Source: Novilysobacter selenitireducens
GTDB lineage: Bacteria; Pseudomonadota; Gammaproteobacteria; Xanthomonadales; Xanthomonadaceae
Assembly: GCF_020026895.1 (NCBI RefSeq)
Contig: NZ_JAINZW010000002.1
Location: 124,001 to 188,000, forward strand
DNA length: 64,000 nt
Direction of reading: 5' to 3'
Shown here: positions 1 through 9,505 of the stretch, one piece after another
Position numbering within the stretch: position 1 is the first letter of the stretch
Layout: each line of letters opens with the position of its first letter
The notes under the pieces: model-generated
Told to the model about the DNA's origin: nothing
Databases searched by the model: none
The model's input: only the letters and a program-made list of their open reading frames with translations
Translations under genes and position numbers: made by a program

Positions 1-465
1 GCCGTTGACCGAACTGATGTTGACGATGCGTCCGAAGCCGCGCGCCACCATGCCCGCGACTGCGTGCCGGCAGAGGTTGAACACGCCGTCCAGGTTCACC
101 CGCAGCACGTCGTCCCACTGCGCGGGGTCCATGTTCGCCAACCGGGTATCGCGCGTGATCCCCGCCGCGTTGACGAGGATATCGACGGATCCGCAGGCGC
201 CTTCGATGCGTTGGACGAGCGAGCCGCAGGCAGCGAAGTCGCCGACGTCGACCGACTCCAGCTGCACGTCCAGCCCGGCCGTCTGGTCCCGGAAACGCGC
301 AAGGCGGTCGCCTTCAACAGGAAGGTCCACCGCCACGACGCGATGGCCCTGGCGAGCGAGTGCCCTGCAGATCTCGGTGCCCAACCCGCCGACGCCACCG
401 CTGACCATGGCGACGCGTCGCGCGTGCCGCGGCGCGCTGTCCGCGGCCACATCAACCGCCGCCAT
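1..465 (-). CDS. acetoacetyl-CoA reductase-like SDR (3' end beyond window)
   Basis: Short-chain dehydrogenase/reductase cut by the left window edge; 155 codons are visible. The translation begins MAAVDVAADS and shows the Rossmann glycine motif SGGVGGLG, then NAAGITRDTR and NISSVNG, matching PhaB at the same places. It probably reduces acetoacetyl-CoA to 3-hydroxybutyryl-CoA with NADPH. The start overlaps the phaR stop (TGATG, one shared base), so it should be translated with phaR. It is a divergent paralogue of the complete PhaB at 1123-1863. The catalytic Tyr-Lys pair lies outside the window, so activity cannot be judged. Confidence 0.75.
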   Translation of the reverse strand, partial: MAAVDVAADSAPRHARRVAMVSGGVGGLGTEICRALARQGHRVVAVDLPVEGDRLARFRDQTAGLDVQLESVDVGDFAACGSLVQRIEGACGSVDILVNAAGITRDTRLANMDPAQWDDVLRVNLDGVFNLCRHAVAGMVARGFGRIVNISSVNG

Positions 466-953
466 CAGCGCTCGCGCTTGTCGGTCTTGGGCTTGGTGGA
501 GTTCGGGCTCTGCCCGACGCTGCCCGACAGGTTCTGCTGGAATTCCTTCCACATCGCCATGTTGCGCTCGGTCAGCTGGTTCATCATCGCCCACGGCGTC
601 TGCCCGAGCATGCCGCCGACCTGCTTGCGGAACTGCTGCTGCTGGTCGAGGAACGCCTGCATCGAACGCTCCAGATAGCTGCCCATGAAGCCCTGCAGCG
701 AATCGCCGTAGAAGCGGATGATCTGGCTGAGCAGTTGCGTGGACAGCATCGGCTCGCCGTCCTGTTCGTGCTCGGCGATGATCTGCAGCAGCACCTGGCG
801 GGTCAGGTCTTCGCCCGACCGCGCGTCGCGCACCTCGAAGTCCTCGCCGTCGACGATGAGCTGTCGCACGTCCTCGATCGTGATGTAGCTGGAGATCTCC
901 GTGTCGTAAAGACGCCGGTTGGGGTACTTCTTGATGACGCGCATCGAGGGCAT
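465..953 (-). CDS. phaR: polyhydroxyalkanoate synthesis repressor PhaR
   Basis: 162 aa. The N-terminal DNA-binding/accumulation-regulator domain is obvious from KKYPNRRLYDT (8-18), followed by the PHB accumulation domain (about 70-120). The Gln-rich and Thr/Lys-rich C-terminus is typical. PhaR proteins bind polyhydroxyalkanoate granules and repress phasin and their own genes until polymer forms. Here the gene sits between a PhaB and a PhaB-like reductase on the same strand. A start at Met4 is also possible. The 169-bp upstream gap holds three inverted repeats that could be its own operators. Confidence 0.88.
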   Translation of the reverse strand: MPSMRVIKKYPNRRLYDTEISSYITIEDVRQLIVDGEDFEVRDARSGEDLTRQVLLQIIAEHEQDGEPMLSTQLLSQIIRFYGDSLQGFMGSYLERSMQAFLDQQQQFRKQVGGMLGQTPWAMMNQLTERNMAMWKEFQQNLSGSVGQSPNSTKPKTDKRER

Positions 954-975
954 GGAGCCAAGGCTCTAAATCGTG

Positions 976-1105
976 ATGCTCCGCAGCATGGCGCAGGGGG
1001 GCGGACCTTGCAACTTCTGGCGGAATCGCGCCAGAAGGCCTGCAGGACCGGCGTTGCCACGATGGACGTCCGCGTGAACCGGCCGGGCGTCGCCACGGCC
1101 GGTTC
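976..1105. promoter_or_regulatory. phaB-phaR intergenic inverted repeats, possible PhaR operators
   Basis: Three inverted repeats lie in the gap: ATGCT-CCGC-AGCAT (976-989), TTCTGGCG-GAATCG-CGCCAGAA (1015-1036), and GAACCGGCCG...CGGCCGGTTC (1076-1085 with 1096-1105). None is followed by a T-run on the minus strand, so they do not look like terminators. Their place just upstream of phaR suggests regulation, possibly autoregulation. The PhaR-binding role is inference. Confidence 0.35.
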
Positions 1106-1122
1106 CACTGCAGGCGTGACGC

Positions 1123-1863
1123 CTACCAACCCATGTACTGGCCGCCATTGGCCGACAGGTTGGCGCCGGTGATCCAGCCCGCCTCGTCGGGGATAAAGAA
1201 GCCGACGGCGTAGGCAATCTCATCGGGCGTGCCGAGCCGGCCCGTGGGGATCTGCGCGACGATCTTCTCGCGGATTTCCTCCGGCACCGCCATCACCATG
1301 TCGGTGCCGATGTAGCCGGGCGACACCGTGTTGACGGTGATGCCGAACTTCGCGTTCTCCTGCGCCAGCGAGATGGTGAAGCCGTGCATGCCGGCCTTGG
1401 CCGCGGCGTAGTTGGCTTGGCCGTACTGGCCCTTCTGGCCGTTGATCGAGCTGATCTGGATGATCCGGCCCCACTTGCGCGCGCGCATGCCCTCGATCAC
1501 GGGACGTGTGACGTTGAAGCAGGAGTTAAGGTTGGTGCAGATCACCTCGTTCCACTGCTCGGCCGACATCTTGTGGAAGGTGGTGTCGCGGGTGATACCG
1601 GCGTTGTTGACCAGGATTTCGACCGGCCCGATCTGCCGCTCGACCTCGTCGACCAGGCCCCGCGCGCCTTCCGGGGAGGCGACATCGCCCTGGGCGATCG
1701 TCACGTCGATGCCCTCGGCCTTCATTTTTTCCTGCCAGGCACGGCCGCGCGCTTCGTCGCGGTAGTTGGTCGCCACCTTGTGCCCGGACTGCGCCAGGCG
1801 GCGGATGATCGACGTGCCGATGCCACCGGTGCCGCCGGTGACCAGTGCAACTCGTGACTGCAT
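1123..1863 (-). CDS. phaB: acetoacetyl-CoA reductase PhaB
   Basis: 246 aa, the usual PhaB length. It shows the NADPH-binding GGTGGIG (10-16), NNAGITRD (87-93), catalytic Ser 138/139, and Tyr152 with Lys156 in the YxxxK motif. It reduces acetoacetyl-CoA to (R)-3-hydroxybutyryl-CoA, the monomer of poly-3-hydroxybutyrate. The ATG at 1863 is chosen because AGGGAGAG lies just upstream and MQSRVALVTGG is the family N-terminus; the frame stays open further upstream without similarity. phaR follows 170 bp downstream. No PHA synthase is seen in the window. Confidence 0.9.
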   Translation of the reverse strand: MQSRVALVTGGTGGIGTSIIRRLAQSGHKVATNYRDEARGRAWQEKMKAEGIDVTIAQGDVASPEGARGLVDEVERQIGPVEILVNNAGITRDTTFHKMSAEQWNEVICTNLNSCFNVTRPVIEGMRARKWGRIIQISSINGQKGQYGQANYAAAKAGMHGFTISLAQENAKFGITVNTVSPGYIGTDMVMAVPEEIREKIVAQIPTGRLGTPDEIAYAVGFFIPDEAGWITGANLSANGGQYMGW

Positions 1864-1901
1864 GCGTGCTCTCCCTGGCCGCCCGGTGCGGCCTGCCGCG
1901 C

Positions 1902-2825
1902 CTACTCTAGTGTGCCGTCGTGAAATGACTGTTGTGCATCGCGGCGGAGCGCCGGCGCGGATTGCGGTATGCGGCCAGCGTCGAAATGCCGCCAGGCGGC
2001 CTGCAGGAGCGCTTCGGTCGTGGTGCAGTTCGCGACCGCGCCGGGCGACTGCCCCAACCGCTGCCACGCCGCCCGAAGGGCGGGCAGTGGGTCGGCGGGA
2101 TCGACGATCACCGCCTGGAGCGATTTGGAAAGCTTGCGGCCGTTGGCGTCCACGACCAGCGGCAGGTGCGCATGGCGCGGGGTGGGCAGCCCGAGCGCGC
2201 GCTGAAGCAGGATCTGGCGCGGCGTGGAATCGAGCAGGTCGGCGCCGCGCACGACGTCCGTTATCCCCTGCGCGGCATCGTCGACCACAACGGCCAGCTG
2301 GTACGCCCACGGCCCGTCGGCACGACGCAGGACGAAGTCGCCCACCTCGCGGTCCACGGCCTGCTGTTGCCGCCCCAGCAGCAGGTCATGGAAGGTGACG
2401 GAGGTGCCGTCCGGAACCCGCAGGCGCACCGCCGGCTGGTCGCGCCGCCTGTCGGTGACGCAGGCGCGGTGGATGCCGCCAGTGGCGGCAAGGTCCGCGC
2501 GGCTGCAGTGGCATTCGAATGCGTGGCCCGAGGCCAGCAGCCGGTCGAGGGCTGCCTGGTACAGAGCGCCGCGGTCGCTCTGCCGCACGACGGGGCCGTC
2601 CGCGACCAGGCTAAACGCAACCAGTGTCGCCAGCTGCCGTTCGCTGGCGCCTGCCACCTCGCGCGGCGGGTCCAGGTCCTCGATGCGCACCCACCATTCG
2701 CCACCCGCGGCGCGGGCCATCAGCCAGCTGCCGAGCGCTGCGACCAGGGAGCCCAGGTGCAGGTCACCGGTGGGCGAGGGTGCGAAGCGGCCGCGGTAGG
2801 GTGGGGAGGGTTCGGAACGTGTCAC
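1902..2825 (-). CDS. gluQ: glutamyl-Q tRNA(Asp) synthetase
   Basis: 307 aa. A truncated glutamyl-tRNA synthetase homologue lacking the anticodon-binding domain. It shows the class I HIGH motif as HLGS (23-26) and KLSKS (231-235), plus zinc-type cysteines C105, C107 and C122. GluQ activates glutamate without tRNA and transfers it to the queuosine base in the anticodon of tRNA-Asp. The gene often lies beside dksA in proteobacteria, but the DksA of this window is 15 kb away. It is divergent from htpX across 121 bp. Confidence 0.92.
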   Translation of the reverse strand: MTRSEPSPPYRGRFAPSPTGDLHLGSLVAALGSWLMARAAGGEWWVRIEDLDPPREVAGASERQLATLVAFSLVADGPVVRQSDRGALYQAALDRLLASGHAFECHCSRADLAATGGIHRACVTDRRRDQPAVRLRVPDGTSVTFHDLLLGRQQQAVDREVGDFVLRRADGPWAYQLAVVVDDAAQGITDVVRGADLLDSTPRQILLQRALGLPTPRHAHLPLVVDANGRKLSKSLQAVIVDPADPLPALRAAWQRLGQSPGAVANCTTTEALLQAAWRHFDAGRIPQSAPALRRDAQQSFHDGTLE

Positions 2826-2946
2826 GCGCAGGCGTCTTCGGGAGGCGGGCCGGGTGGTGCGGTGGCAGGCCAGTTCACTTGAAATTCCGTCGAGGCTGCC
2901 ACATTTTTCCGTTCAACCGCGCATGGTGCGCGCAGGATGGTCCCCG

Positions 2947-3843
2947 ATGCTCAAGCGTATTGCCCTGTTCCTGGCCACCAACCTGGCCGTGCTGGCCCTG
3001 GTCAGCATCGTCATGTCGGTATTCGGGTTGAACCCCGCCACCAACGCCGGGCTGCTGGTCATGGCCGCGCTGTTCGGCTTCGGCGGCTCCTTCCTGTCGT
3101 TGGCGATCTCCAAGTGGATGGCCAAGCGCACGACCGGCGCCCATGTCATCGAACAGCCGCGCAACGAGTCCGAGCAGTGGCTGGTGTCGACGGTCCGCCG
3201 CCAGGCCGAGGCCGCCGGCATCAAGATGCCGGAAGTGGCGGTCTACGACGCGCCCGAGATCAACGCCTTCGCCACAGGCCCGAGCCGCAACAACTCGCTG
3301 GTGGCGGTATCCACGGGCCTGCTGCGGGCAATGAACCGGGACGAAGCCGAGGCCGTGCTGGCCCATGAGGTCAGCCACGTTGCCAACGGCGACATGGTCA
3401 CCATGGCGCTGATCCAGGGCGTGCTCAACACGTTCGTGATCGTGCTGGCGCGCGTGGTCGGCCGCGTGATCGACGGGTACATCAGCGGCGGCCGCGATGG
3501 CGCGCCCGGGCTGGGCTACTACGCCATCGTGTTCGTGCTGGACATGGTCTTCGGCCTGTTCGCCAGCATGATCGCGATGTGGTTCTCGCGGTACCGCGAG
3601 TTCCGCGCCGACGCCGGCGGCGCCAGCCTGGCCGGTCGCGACAAGATGATCGCCGCGCTGGAGCGCCTGTCGCAGACCTACGGCGAGAGCACGCTGCCCA
3701 AGCAGGTGGCCGCGTTCGGCATCAGCGGGGGCGTCGGCCACGGCCTGAAGAAGCTGCTGATGAGCCACCCGCCGCTGGCCGAGCGCATCCAGGCGTTGCG
3801 CGATGCACCCGTCGAGGCGGTGCGCGGCCGAGTGGTGACCTGA
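2947..3843 (+). CDS. htpX: membrane zinc metalloprotease HtpX
   Basis: 298 aa. An inner-membrane M48 protease that degrades misfolded membrane proteins. Two N-terminal membrane helices (about 4-25 and 32-55) precede the zinc motif HEVSH (140-144). Further hydrophobic segments at about 155-215 follow, then the EFRAD region that supplies a third metal ligand. The start is the ATG at 2947 ([12 protein letters not shown]), which matches the family; open frame upstream has no similarity. A strong hairpin terminator follows 22 bp after the stop. Confidence 0.93.
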   Translation: MLKRIALFLATNLAVLALVSIVMSVFGLNPATNAGLLVMAALFGFGGSFLSLAISKWMAKRTTGAHVIEQPRNESEQWLVSTVRRQAEAAGIKMPEVAVYDAPEINAFATGPSRNNSLVAVSTGLLRAMNRDEAEAVLAHEVSHVANGDMVTMALIQGVLNTFVIVLARVVGRVIDGYISGGRDGAPGLGYYAIVFVLDMVFGLFASMIAMWFSRYREFRADAGGASLAGRDKMIAALERLSQTYGESTLPKQVAAFGISGGVGHGLKKLLMSHPPLAERIQALRDAPVEAVRGRVVT

Positions 3844-3865
3844 TCACCGATGCTTGGAATACGAG

Positions 3866-3896
3866 AAAGGCCCGCCATCGGCGGGCCTTTTTCTTT
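3866..3896 (+). terminator. Rho-independent terminator after htpX
   Basis: An 11-bp perfect stem, AAAGGCCCGCC (3866-3876) with GGCGGGCCTTT (3880-3890), with a 3-nt loop, is followed by TTCTTT. It lies just after the htpX stop. The A-run at its 5' side may also let it serve the converging fimX transcript. Confidence 0.88.
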
Positions 3897-4002
3897 GGGT
3901 GCGGCATCCAGCGACTGGGGCACGCCCGCGGGAGGCAGGCGCGAACGCAGTACGCGCGGCAACAGCACAGCCCCTAACCCCTAGCCTCTAGCCCCTCACG
4001 AC

Positions 4003-6081
4003 TCACTGGAAGTCGTAATCCATCTCCGGCCCGGCAGCGGCCAGGAAGTGGCCCTGCGCGTAGTCGATGCCGGCACCGAACAGCACGGTCATGCTGCCCG
4101 CGTCCTGCACGTACTCGGCGATGGTCTGCTTGCCGGCTTCGTGCGCCTTGCCTGCGATCTCGCGGATGCGCGCCTGGTGCTCGGCGTTGCCGGCCAGGTC
4201 GTCCATGAAGGACCGGTCCAGCTTCAGGAACGCCGCGTCGAAGTGGCTCAGCAACTGGAACGAGTTCAGGCCGCTGCCGAACTGCTCCAGCCCGACCCGT
4301 ACGCCCATTTTTGCCACCGCCTGCTGGAAGGTCTGCGCGGCCTTGAGGTGGGTGAAGACCTTGGACTCGGGGACCTGCAGCACCAGCAGGCTGCCTTCGG
4401 CGCCGTGCTGGGCCAGTTGCTCGATGATGTGGTGGACCAGGCTGTCGTCCTGCAGCGAGACCTCGGAGATCTTCACCAGCAGCGTAGTGCGCTTGCCTGC
4501 GCGCAGGCGCTCGCCGATGACGGCGATTGCGCGGCCCACCACCCAGCGGTCGATCTCCCACAGCAGGCCGTGCTCCTCGGCGATCTGCAGGAACGTCAGC
4601 GGCTGCACCAGCTCGCCCGGTTCGCCCTGCATGCGCAGGTAGCCGTCGTACATCTCGTTGGCGTCGCCGTGCAGGCTGATCAACGGCTGGTAGTGCAGTA
4701 CGAAGCGGTCGCTGTCGAGCGCCTGGCGGATGCGCGTGACCCACGCCTGCACGCGCTCCTCCTCGGCGCGGTCGACGGCACCGGGGTCGAAGATGTCCGC
4801 GCGGTTGCCACCTACGCCGATGGTCGACTGCAGGCCCTGGCTGGCTTTGCCCAGCACCGACGAGACGCTCGCGATCTTCTGCCCGATCTGTACGCCGCCG
4901 ATGCTGACGGTGGCGTTGAGCGAGCGGTTGCCGGCCTCCAGCACGCTGTCGGCAAATGCCTTGCGCACGGCCTCGGCCAGCGCCAGGGTGCCGCGGTGGT
5001 CACTGCCACGGCGCAGGACGGCGAACTGGTGCTCGGCGAAGCGCGCGACGGTGTCGTCCTCGCGCAGCGCGGTGCGCAGGCGCTCGGCGAATGCGGCGAC
5101 CAGCTCGTCCGCGGCATCCAGCCCGATGTCCTGGAGCAGGCGCGCGTAGTGGTCGGGTTCCACCAGCAGGAAGGCGTGGTGGCTCGCGTTCTGCGCAGCG
5201 TCGGCAACCGCGTCTTCCAATGTGCGCAGGAAGGTCGCGCGGTTGAACAGGCCAGTGGCCTGGTCGCGCTGGCGCAGCTCCTCGACCTCGCGTGCCAGCT
5301 CCGGGTCGAACTCCTGGCGGCGCAGCACCACCTGCTGGCAGGCCTCGCCTTCGTAGCTGGCGTTGGTGAATTCCATGACCGCCGGGAAGCTGTTGCCGTC
5401 CAGCGTGCGCGCCTCGATCTCGTGGCGGGGAGCGACCGGCTCGCCCTTGGACATCTGCTTGAGCAGCTTCTTGAAGCCGTCCACGTGCGATGGCGCGATC
5501 ATGTCCAGAAGGGACATGCCCTCGATCTCGTCGAACGACTCGAACCCGAACATCTCCAGGTACGCCGAGTTGGCGCGGATGTGCATGCCTTCGTGCACGT
5601 AGGCGATCGGGTCGCGGGAGGACTCGATCAGCGCGTCGCAGCGGCGTTCGGTCTCGCGCACCTGGCTTTCCAGGCGGCGCAGGGCGCGGCGGGCTTCCAG
5701 GTCCGCCCACTCGGCGCGGATGGAGTCGTGCAGGTGGCTGGCGTGGCCCCGCAGCAGGACGCCGCGGGCGCCGATCTCGCGCGCCTCGAGCAGGCGGGCG
5801 TCATCGATCGTGGTGTGCAGGATGAGGACCGGCAGGTCCTTGCCGCTGGCGTCGACGTGCTGCATCAGCTTGTCCAGCGGCACGGTGGTGGCGTCGGGCG
5901 ATGCCAGCACGAGGTCGGGCGGCTGGCTGGCGAGCTGGGCGGTCAGTGCCTCCTCGCTTTCCGGGCGCGTCGGGCGCACCGCGATGCCGTTGTTGCGCAG
6001 GCCGCTGACGATCCCCTCCGCTGCCTCGACGCTGTCGTCGACGATCAGCAGGCGCAGCACCTGGTCTTTGCCGAATTGCAT
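4003..6081 (-). CDS. fimX: c-di-GMP receptor FimX (REC-PAS-degenerate GGDEF-EAL)
   Basis: 692 aa, close to Xanthomonas FimX. Domains in order: receiver-like (1-130), PAS (about 150-265), GGDEF-like (about 270-440) and EAL-like (about 440-690). The receiver reads PPDLVLASPD where an acceptor Asp would be expected, so it is probably not phosphorylated. The GGDEF signature is replaced by FAEHQF and the EAL region reads DGYLRMQG, so both enzyme sites look degenerate. FimX proteins bind c-di-GMP through the EAL domain and, with PilZ and PilB, promote type IV pilus assembly and twitching. The gene stands alone, converging on htpX. Confidence 0.85.
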   Translation of the reverse strand: MQFGKDQVLRLLIVDDSVEAAEGIVSGLRNNGIAVRPTRPESEEALTAQLASQPPDLVLASPDATTVPLDKLMQHVDASGKDLPVLILHTTIDDARLLEAREIGARGVLLRGHASHLHDSIRAEWADLEARRALRRLESQVRETERRCDALIESSRDPIAYVHEGMHIRANSAYLEMFGFESFDEIEGMSLLDMIAPSHVDGFKKLLKQMSKGEPVAPRHEIEARTLDGNSFPAVMEFTNASYEGEACQQVVLRRQEFDPELAREVEELRQRDQATGLFNRATFLRTLEDAVADAAQNASHHAFLLVEPDHYARLLQDIGLDAADELVAAFAERLRTALREDDTVARFAEHQFAVLRRGSDHRGTLALAEAVRKAFADSVLEAGNRSLNATVSIGGVQIGQKIASVSSVLGKASQGLQSTIGVGGNRADIFDPGAVDRAEEERVQAWVTRIRQALDSDRFVLHYQPLISLHGDANEMYDGYLRMQGEPGELVQPLTFLQIAEEHGLLWEIDRWVVGRAIAVIGERLRAGKRTTLLVKISEVSLQDDSLVHHIIEQLAQHGAEGSLLVLQVPESKVFTHLKAAQTFQQAVAKMGVRVGLEQFGSGLNSFQLLSHFDAAFLKLDRSFMDDLAGNAEHQARIREIAGKAHEAGKQTIAEYVQDAGSMTVLFGAGIDYAQGHFLAAAGPEMDYDFQ

Positions 6082-6203
6082 GGGGCCTCCTGGAGCCGAC
6101 GTGCTGAAGCCGGTTACAACCGGTCAGGGCCGCGGTTATGACATGAAGCGCACGCCCCCGTCCATGCGGCGTTTGGCTCTTTCATCGGCCACCGGCGATG
6201 GAA

Positions 6204-7220
6204 CTAGAGCGGGCGCTTGCCCGGATCGCCGGCCACTTCGCGCACCAGCCGCGGCACCAGATAGCCTGAAAGCCGCGCCGCCAACGCCGCGTGCAGGTGG
6301 CGGGCGTGGTCGTCGTCGACCTCGAAATGTGCCGCGCCCTGCACCCGGTCCAGCTGGTGCAGGTAGTAGGGCAGCACGCCGGCGGCGTGGCCGCGCTCGC
6401 TCAGGTCGGCAAGGGCATCGACATCGTCGTTGACCCCGCGCAACAGCACCGCCTGGTTCAATAGCGTGGCGCCCGCGACCCGCAGCTTCCCCAGCGCCGC
6501 GTCGACGCCGGTGTCGAACTCGTTGGCGTGGTTGGCGTGGATCACGACGGTGACCGGCCACGGCAGCGCCGCCAGCCACGCCAGCAGGCCCGCGTCGATG
6601 CGTTCGGGCAGCACCACCGGCAGCCGCGTGTGCACCCGCAGCCGGCGCAGGTGCGGCACCGACGACAACGCATCGGTGAGCTCGGCCAGCTTGGCGGTCG
6701 ACAGCGACCACGGGTCGCCACCCGACAGGATTACCTCGTCGATGCTGGCGTCGGCCCGGATCACGTCGACGGCGCCGCGCCACCCGGCAGCGGCGGCCGT
6801 CTCCTCGGCGTAGGGGAAGTGCCGGCGGAAGCAGTAGCGGCAATGGATCGCGCAGCTACCGGTGCTCACCAGCAGCGCCCGGCCCTTGTATTTGCGGATG
6901 ACGCCTTCGGCGGCCTTGGCGGCACCGTCGCCGACGGCGTCCAGGGTGAAGCCGGGCATAGGGCGCATCTCGTCGTCCAGCGGCAGCACCTGCCGGAGCA
7001 GCGGGTCGGCCGGGTCGCCATGGCGCATGCGCGCGACGAAGGCGCGCGGCACCCGCAAGGGGAATTGCGCGGCCGCGGCATCGGAAATGGACGCCGCGGC
7101 TTCGCCGAGGCCGAGCACGGACAGCAGTTCGCGCGGGTCGCGGATGCTGTCGCGCCATGCCTGCTGCCACCGCGGGGTGGCATGCGACGGCTGCAGGGGG
7201 AGGGGGGCTGCGGGTATCAT
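6204..7220 (-). CDS. epmB: EF-P beta-lysylation enzyme EpmB (lysine 2,3-aminomutase-like)
   Basis: 338 aa radical-SAM protein with the iron-sulfur motif CAIHCRYC (C123, C127, C130) and a PLP-type C-terminal part. EpmB converts (S)-alpha-lysine to (R)-beta-lysine, which EpmA then attaches to EF-P. The partner efp starts 115 bp away on the opposite strand, which strongly supports the call over a catabolic lysine 2,3-aminomutase. The start is the ATG at 7220 ([10 protein letters not shown]); a further-upstream ATG at 7268 would extend into the shared promoter region. Confidence 0.9.
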   Translation of the reverse strand: MIPAAPLPLQPSHATPRWQQAWRDSIRDPRELLSVLGLGEAAASISDAAAAQFPLRVPRAFVARMRHGDPADPLLRQVLPLDDEMRPMPGFTLDAVGDGAAKAAEGVIRKYKGRALLVSTGSCAIHCRYCFRRHFPYAEETAAAAGWRGAVDVIRADASIDEVILSGGDPWSLSTAKLAELTDALSSVPHLRRLRVHTRLPVVLPERIDAGLLAWLAALPWPVTVVIHANHANEFDTGVDAALGKLRVAGATLLNQAVLLRGVNDDVDALADLSERGHAAGVLPYYLHQLDRVQGAAHFEVDDDHARHLHAALAARLSGYLVPRLVREVAGDPGKRPL

Positions 7221-7335
7221 GCCGGTCCGGTTTCGCTGGCGCGCGCCTGGCGCTGCGCAGCCCGACATTGTAGCCGCAGCGGCTCCACGGCCGCCGGCGC
7301 CCCACCGCTTCCACCTATCCGCAGGAGCTGTACAG

Positions 7336-7902
7336 ATGGCCAGCTATGGCATGAACGACGTCAAGAACGGGATGAAGATCCTCGTCAACAACGAGCCGTG
7401 CATCATCACCGACACCGAGTACGTCAAGCCGGGCAAGGGCCAGGCCTTCACCCGCGTGAAGTACCGCTTCATCAAGTCCGGCCGCGTGGTCGAACTGACC
7501 ATGAAGGCGACCGACAACCTGGAAGCCGCCGACGTGGTCGACACCGACATGCGCTTCCTCTATGCCGATGGCGAGTACTGGCACTTCATGGACCCGGAGA
7601 GCTTCGAGCAGGTGCAGGCCGACAAGGCCGGTGTCGGCGACGCCCACAAGTTCCTCAAGGGCGAGGAAGACTGCGTGGTGACGCTGTGGAACGGCGTGCC
7701 GATCCAGGTCACCCCGCCGAACTTCGTCGAGCTCAAGATCACCGAGACCGACCCGGGCGTGCGCGGCGACACCTCCGGCGGCGGCGGCAAGCCGGCCACC
7801 CTGGAGACGGGGGCGGTGGTGCGCGTGCCCCTGTTCGTCAACCAAGACGAAATCATCAAGGTCGACACCCGTTCGGGCGAGTACGTCAGCCGCGTGAAGT
7901 GA
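7336..7902 (+). CDS. efp: translation elongation factor P
   Basis: 188 aa, the standard EF-P length, with three beta-barrel domains. The loop reads VKPGKGQAF with Lys34 at its tip, the residue modified by beta-lysylation in EpmA/EpmB systems. EF-P enters the ribosomal E site and rescues stalls at polyproline stretches. The divergent epmB supplies the modification substrate. The start is the ATG at 7336 with GGAG 13 bp upstream. A second, unmodified-type paralogue lies at 59518-60084. Confidence 0.95.
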   Translation: MASYGMNDVKNGMKILVNNEPCIITDTEYVKPGKGQAFTRVKYRFIKSGRVVELTMKATDNLEAADVVDTDMRFLYADGEYWHFMDPESFEQVQADKAGVGDAHKFLKGEEDCVVTLWNGVPIQVTPPNFVELKITETDPGVRGDTSGGGGKPATLETGAVVRVPLFVNQDEIIKVDTRSGEYVSRVK

Positions 7903-7944
7903 CGATCCGGCCCGTAGCCGCATGGCGGCCACGGCGTTGTCGAA

Positions 7945-8013
7945 TCGTCATCCCGGCGAAAGCCGGGATCCATCTGCCGTTTCCCTTCTCCCTTGGAGAA
8001 GGGAGGCGACGCG
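7945..8013. repeat. dispersed intergenic hairpin repeat (ATCCCGGC...GCCGGGAT type)
   Basis: Between efp and the deaminase gene lie ATCCCGGC-GAAA-GCCGGGAT and a second hairpin CCCTTCTCCC-TTGG-AGAAGGG. Related sequence, CATTCCCGCGAAGGCGGGAATC, occurs near 50045. Such elements are common in intergenic DNA of this family and may also help end efp transcription. Confidence 0.55.
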
Positions 8014-8047
8014 CCGAGGCACCCCCTGAATTTCGAATGAGATCGGC

Positions 8048-9391
8048 ATGACCGAAGACCACACCCCCCAGACCTGCGACCTGTTGATCGAAGCCGGCTG
8101 GGTGGTGCCCGTCGAACCGCATGCCGTGGTGCTGGAAGACCACGCCGTGGCCGTCACCGGCGGCGTCATCCAGGCGGTGTTGCCGACCGACGAGGCGCGG
8201 GCCCGGTTCGCCCCGCGCGAGACCGTAAGCCGGCCCGAGTCGGCCGTCATCCCGGGCCTGGTCAACGCCCATACGCACAACCCGATGACCCTGCTGCGCG
8301 GCGTCGCCGACGACCTGCCGCTGATGGAGTGGCTGCAGGGCCACATCTGGCCGGTCGAGGCGGCGGTGATCGGGCCGGAGTTTGTCGCCGACGGCGTCAC
8401 GCTCGCCATCGCCGAGATGCTGCGCGGCGGCACGACCTGTGCCAACGAGAACTACTTTTTCCCCGACGTGCAGGCAGCCACCTACAAGCGCCACGGCTTC
8501 CGCGCGATGGTGGGCCTGCCGGTGATCGACTTCCCGACCGCGTGGGCGAAGACGTCCGACGAATATTTCGACCGCGCCGGCGAAGTCCACGACCAGTGGC
8601 GCGATGATGCGCTGGTGTCCACCGCCTTTGCCCCGCACGCGCCGTACACCGTGTCGGACGCCAACTTCGAGCGCATCCGCATGCTGGCCGACCAGCTCGA
8701 CCTGCCGGTGCACCTGCACACGCACGAGACCGCGCAGGAGATCGAGGATTCCCTGCGCGACCACGGGCAGCGTCCGCTGGCGCGGCTGGACCGACTCGGC
8801 CTGGTCAACGACCGCCTGATCGCCGTCCACATGACGCAACTGACCGACTCGGAGATCCACCTGTGCGCCGAGCGCGGCGTCAGCGTGGTGCACTGCCCGG
8901 AGTCCAACCTCAAGCTGGCCTCGGGCTTCTGCCCGGCCTGCGCGATCGAGCGCGCGGGCATCAACCTGGCCATCGGCACCGACGGCTGCGCCAGCAACAA
9001 CGACCTGGACATGATCGGCGAGACCCGCACCGCCGCGCAGCTGGCCAAGGCCGTCGCCCGCGACGCCACCGCGCTGGACAGTGCCACGGCGTTGCGCGCC
9101 GCCACCCTGGGCGGCGCGCGCGCGATGGGGCTGGACGCGAAGATCGGTTCGATCGAGCCCGGCAAGCAGGCCGACCTCGCATGCATCGATCTGTCGACGC
9201 TGGAAACCCAGCCGCTGCACCACGTGGTGTCGCAACTGGTCTATGCCAGCGGCCGCCATCTCGTGACCGATGTGTGGATCGGAGGTCACGCCAAGCTGTG
9301 CGGGCGCGTGCTGGTCGACATGGACGTGGACGCCATCATCGCCAACGCGCGGCAGTGGCGCAGCCGGATCGCGGGCCTCCATCCGTCGTGA
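8048..9391 (+). CDS. 5-methylthioadenosine/S-adenosylhomocysteine deaminase-type amidohydrolase
   Basis: 447 aa TRZ/ATZ-type amidohydrolase. Metal-binding VNAHTHNPM (H75, H77), HLHTHET, a further His in VHMTQL and the catalytic Asp in GTDGCASNNDLDM are all present. The family deaminates S-adenosylhomocysteine, 5'-methylthioadenosine or adenosine to the inosyl forms. The next gene is ubiG, a SAM-dependent methyltransferase that releases SAH, which fits but does not prove an SAH-removing role. Methionine-salvage genes lie 44 kb away in the same window. Exact substrate cannot be read from sequence; mtaD is the usual symbol for the family. Confidence 0.8.
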   Translation: MTEDHTPQTCDLLIEAGWVVPVEPHAVVLEDHAVAVTGGVIQAVLPTDEARARFAPRETVSRPESAVIPGLVNAHTHNPMTLLRGVADDLPLMEWLQGHIWPVEAAVIGPEFVADGVTLAIAEMLRGGTTCANENYFFPDVQAATYKRHGFRAMVGLPVIDFPTAWAKTSDEYFDRAGEVHDQWRDDALVSTAFAPHAPYTVSDANFERIRMLADQLDLPVHLHTHETAQEIEDSLRDHGQRPLARLDRLGLVNDRLIAVHMTQLTDSEIHLCAERGVSVVHCPESNLKLASGFCPACAIERAGINLAIGTDGCASNNDLDMIGETRTAAQLAKAVARDATALDSATALRAATLGGARAMGLDAKIGSIEPGKQADLACIDLSTLETQPLHHVVSQLVYASGRHLVTDVWIGGHAKLCGRVLVDMDVDAIIANARQWRSRIAGLHPS

Positions 9392-9404
9392 CCTCGACTT
9401 CGAG

Positions 9405-9495
9405 GGCGTCGTAATTCCGAATCAAGCGAGGGGATTCGCTGTTCCCGTCCATCCGATCGAACGCAGATCCCTCACTGCATTCGGGATGACAGAGA
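9405..9495. repeat. dispersed intergenic repeat before ubiG
   Basis: The gap holds AATTCCGAATCAAGCGAGGG followed by CAGATCCCTCACTGCATTCG and GGATGACAGA. These halves are imperfect inverted copies of a widespread intergenic element type (ATTCCGAAT.. / ..ATTCGGGATGAC). It ends just before the ubiG ribosome-binding site (AGAGGT). Confidence 0.45.
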
Positions 9496-9505
9496 GAGGT
9501 GCAAC

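Noticed and set aside
1864-2310. N-terminal extension of PhaB
   Set aside because: The frame is open upstream of 1863 but runs antisense through gluQ, and a strong ribosome-binding site precedes the ATG at 1863.
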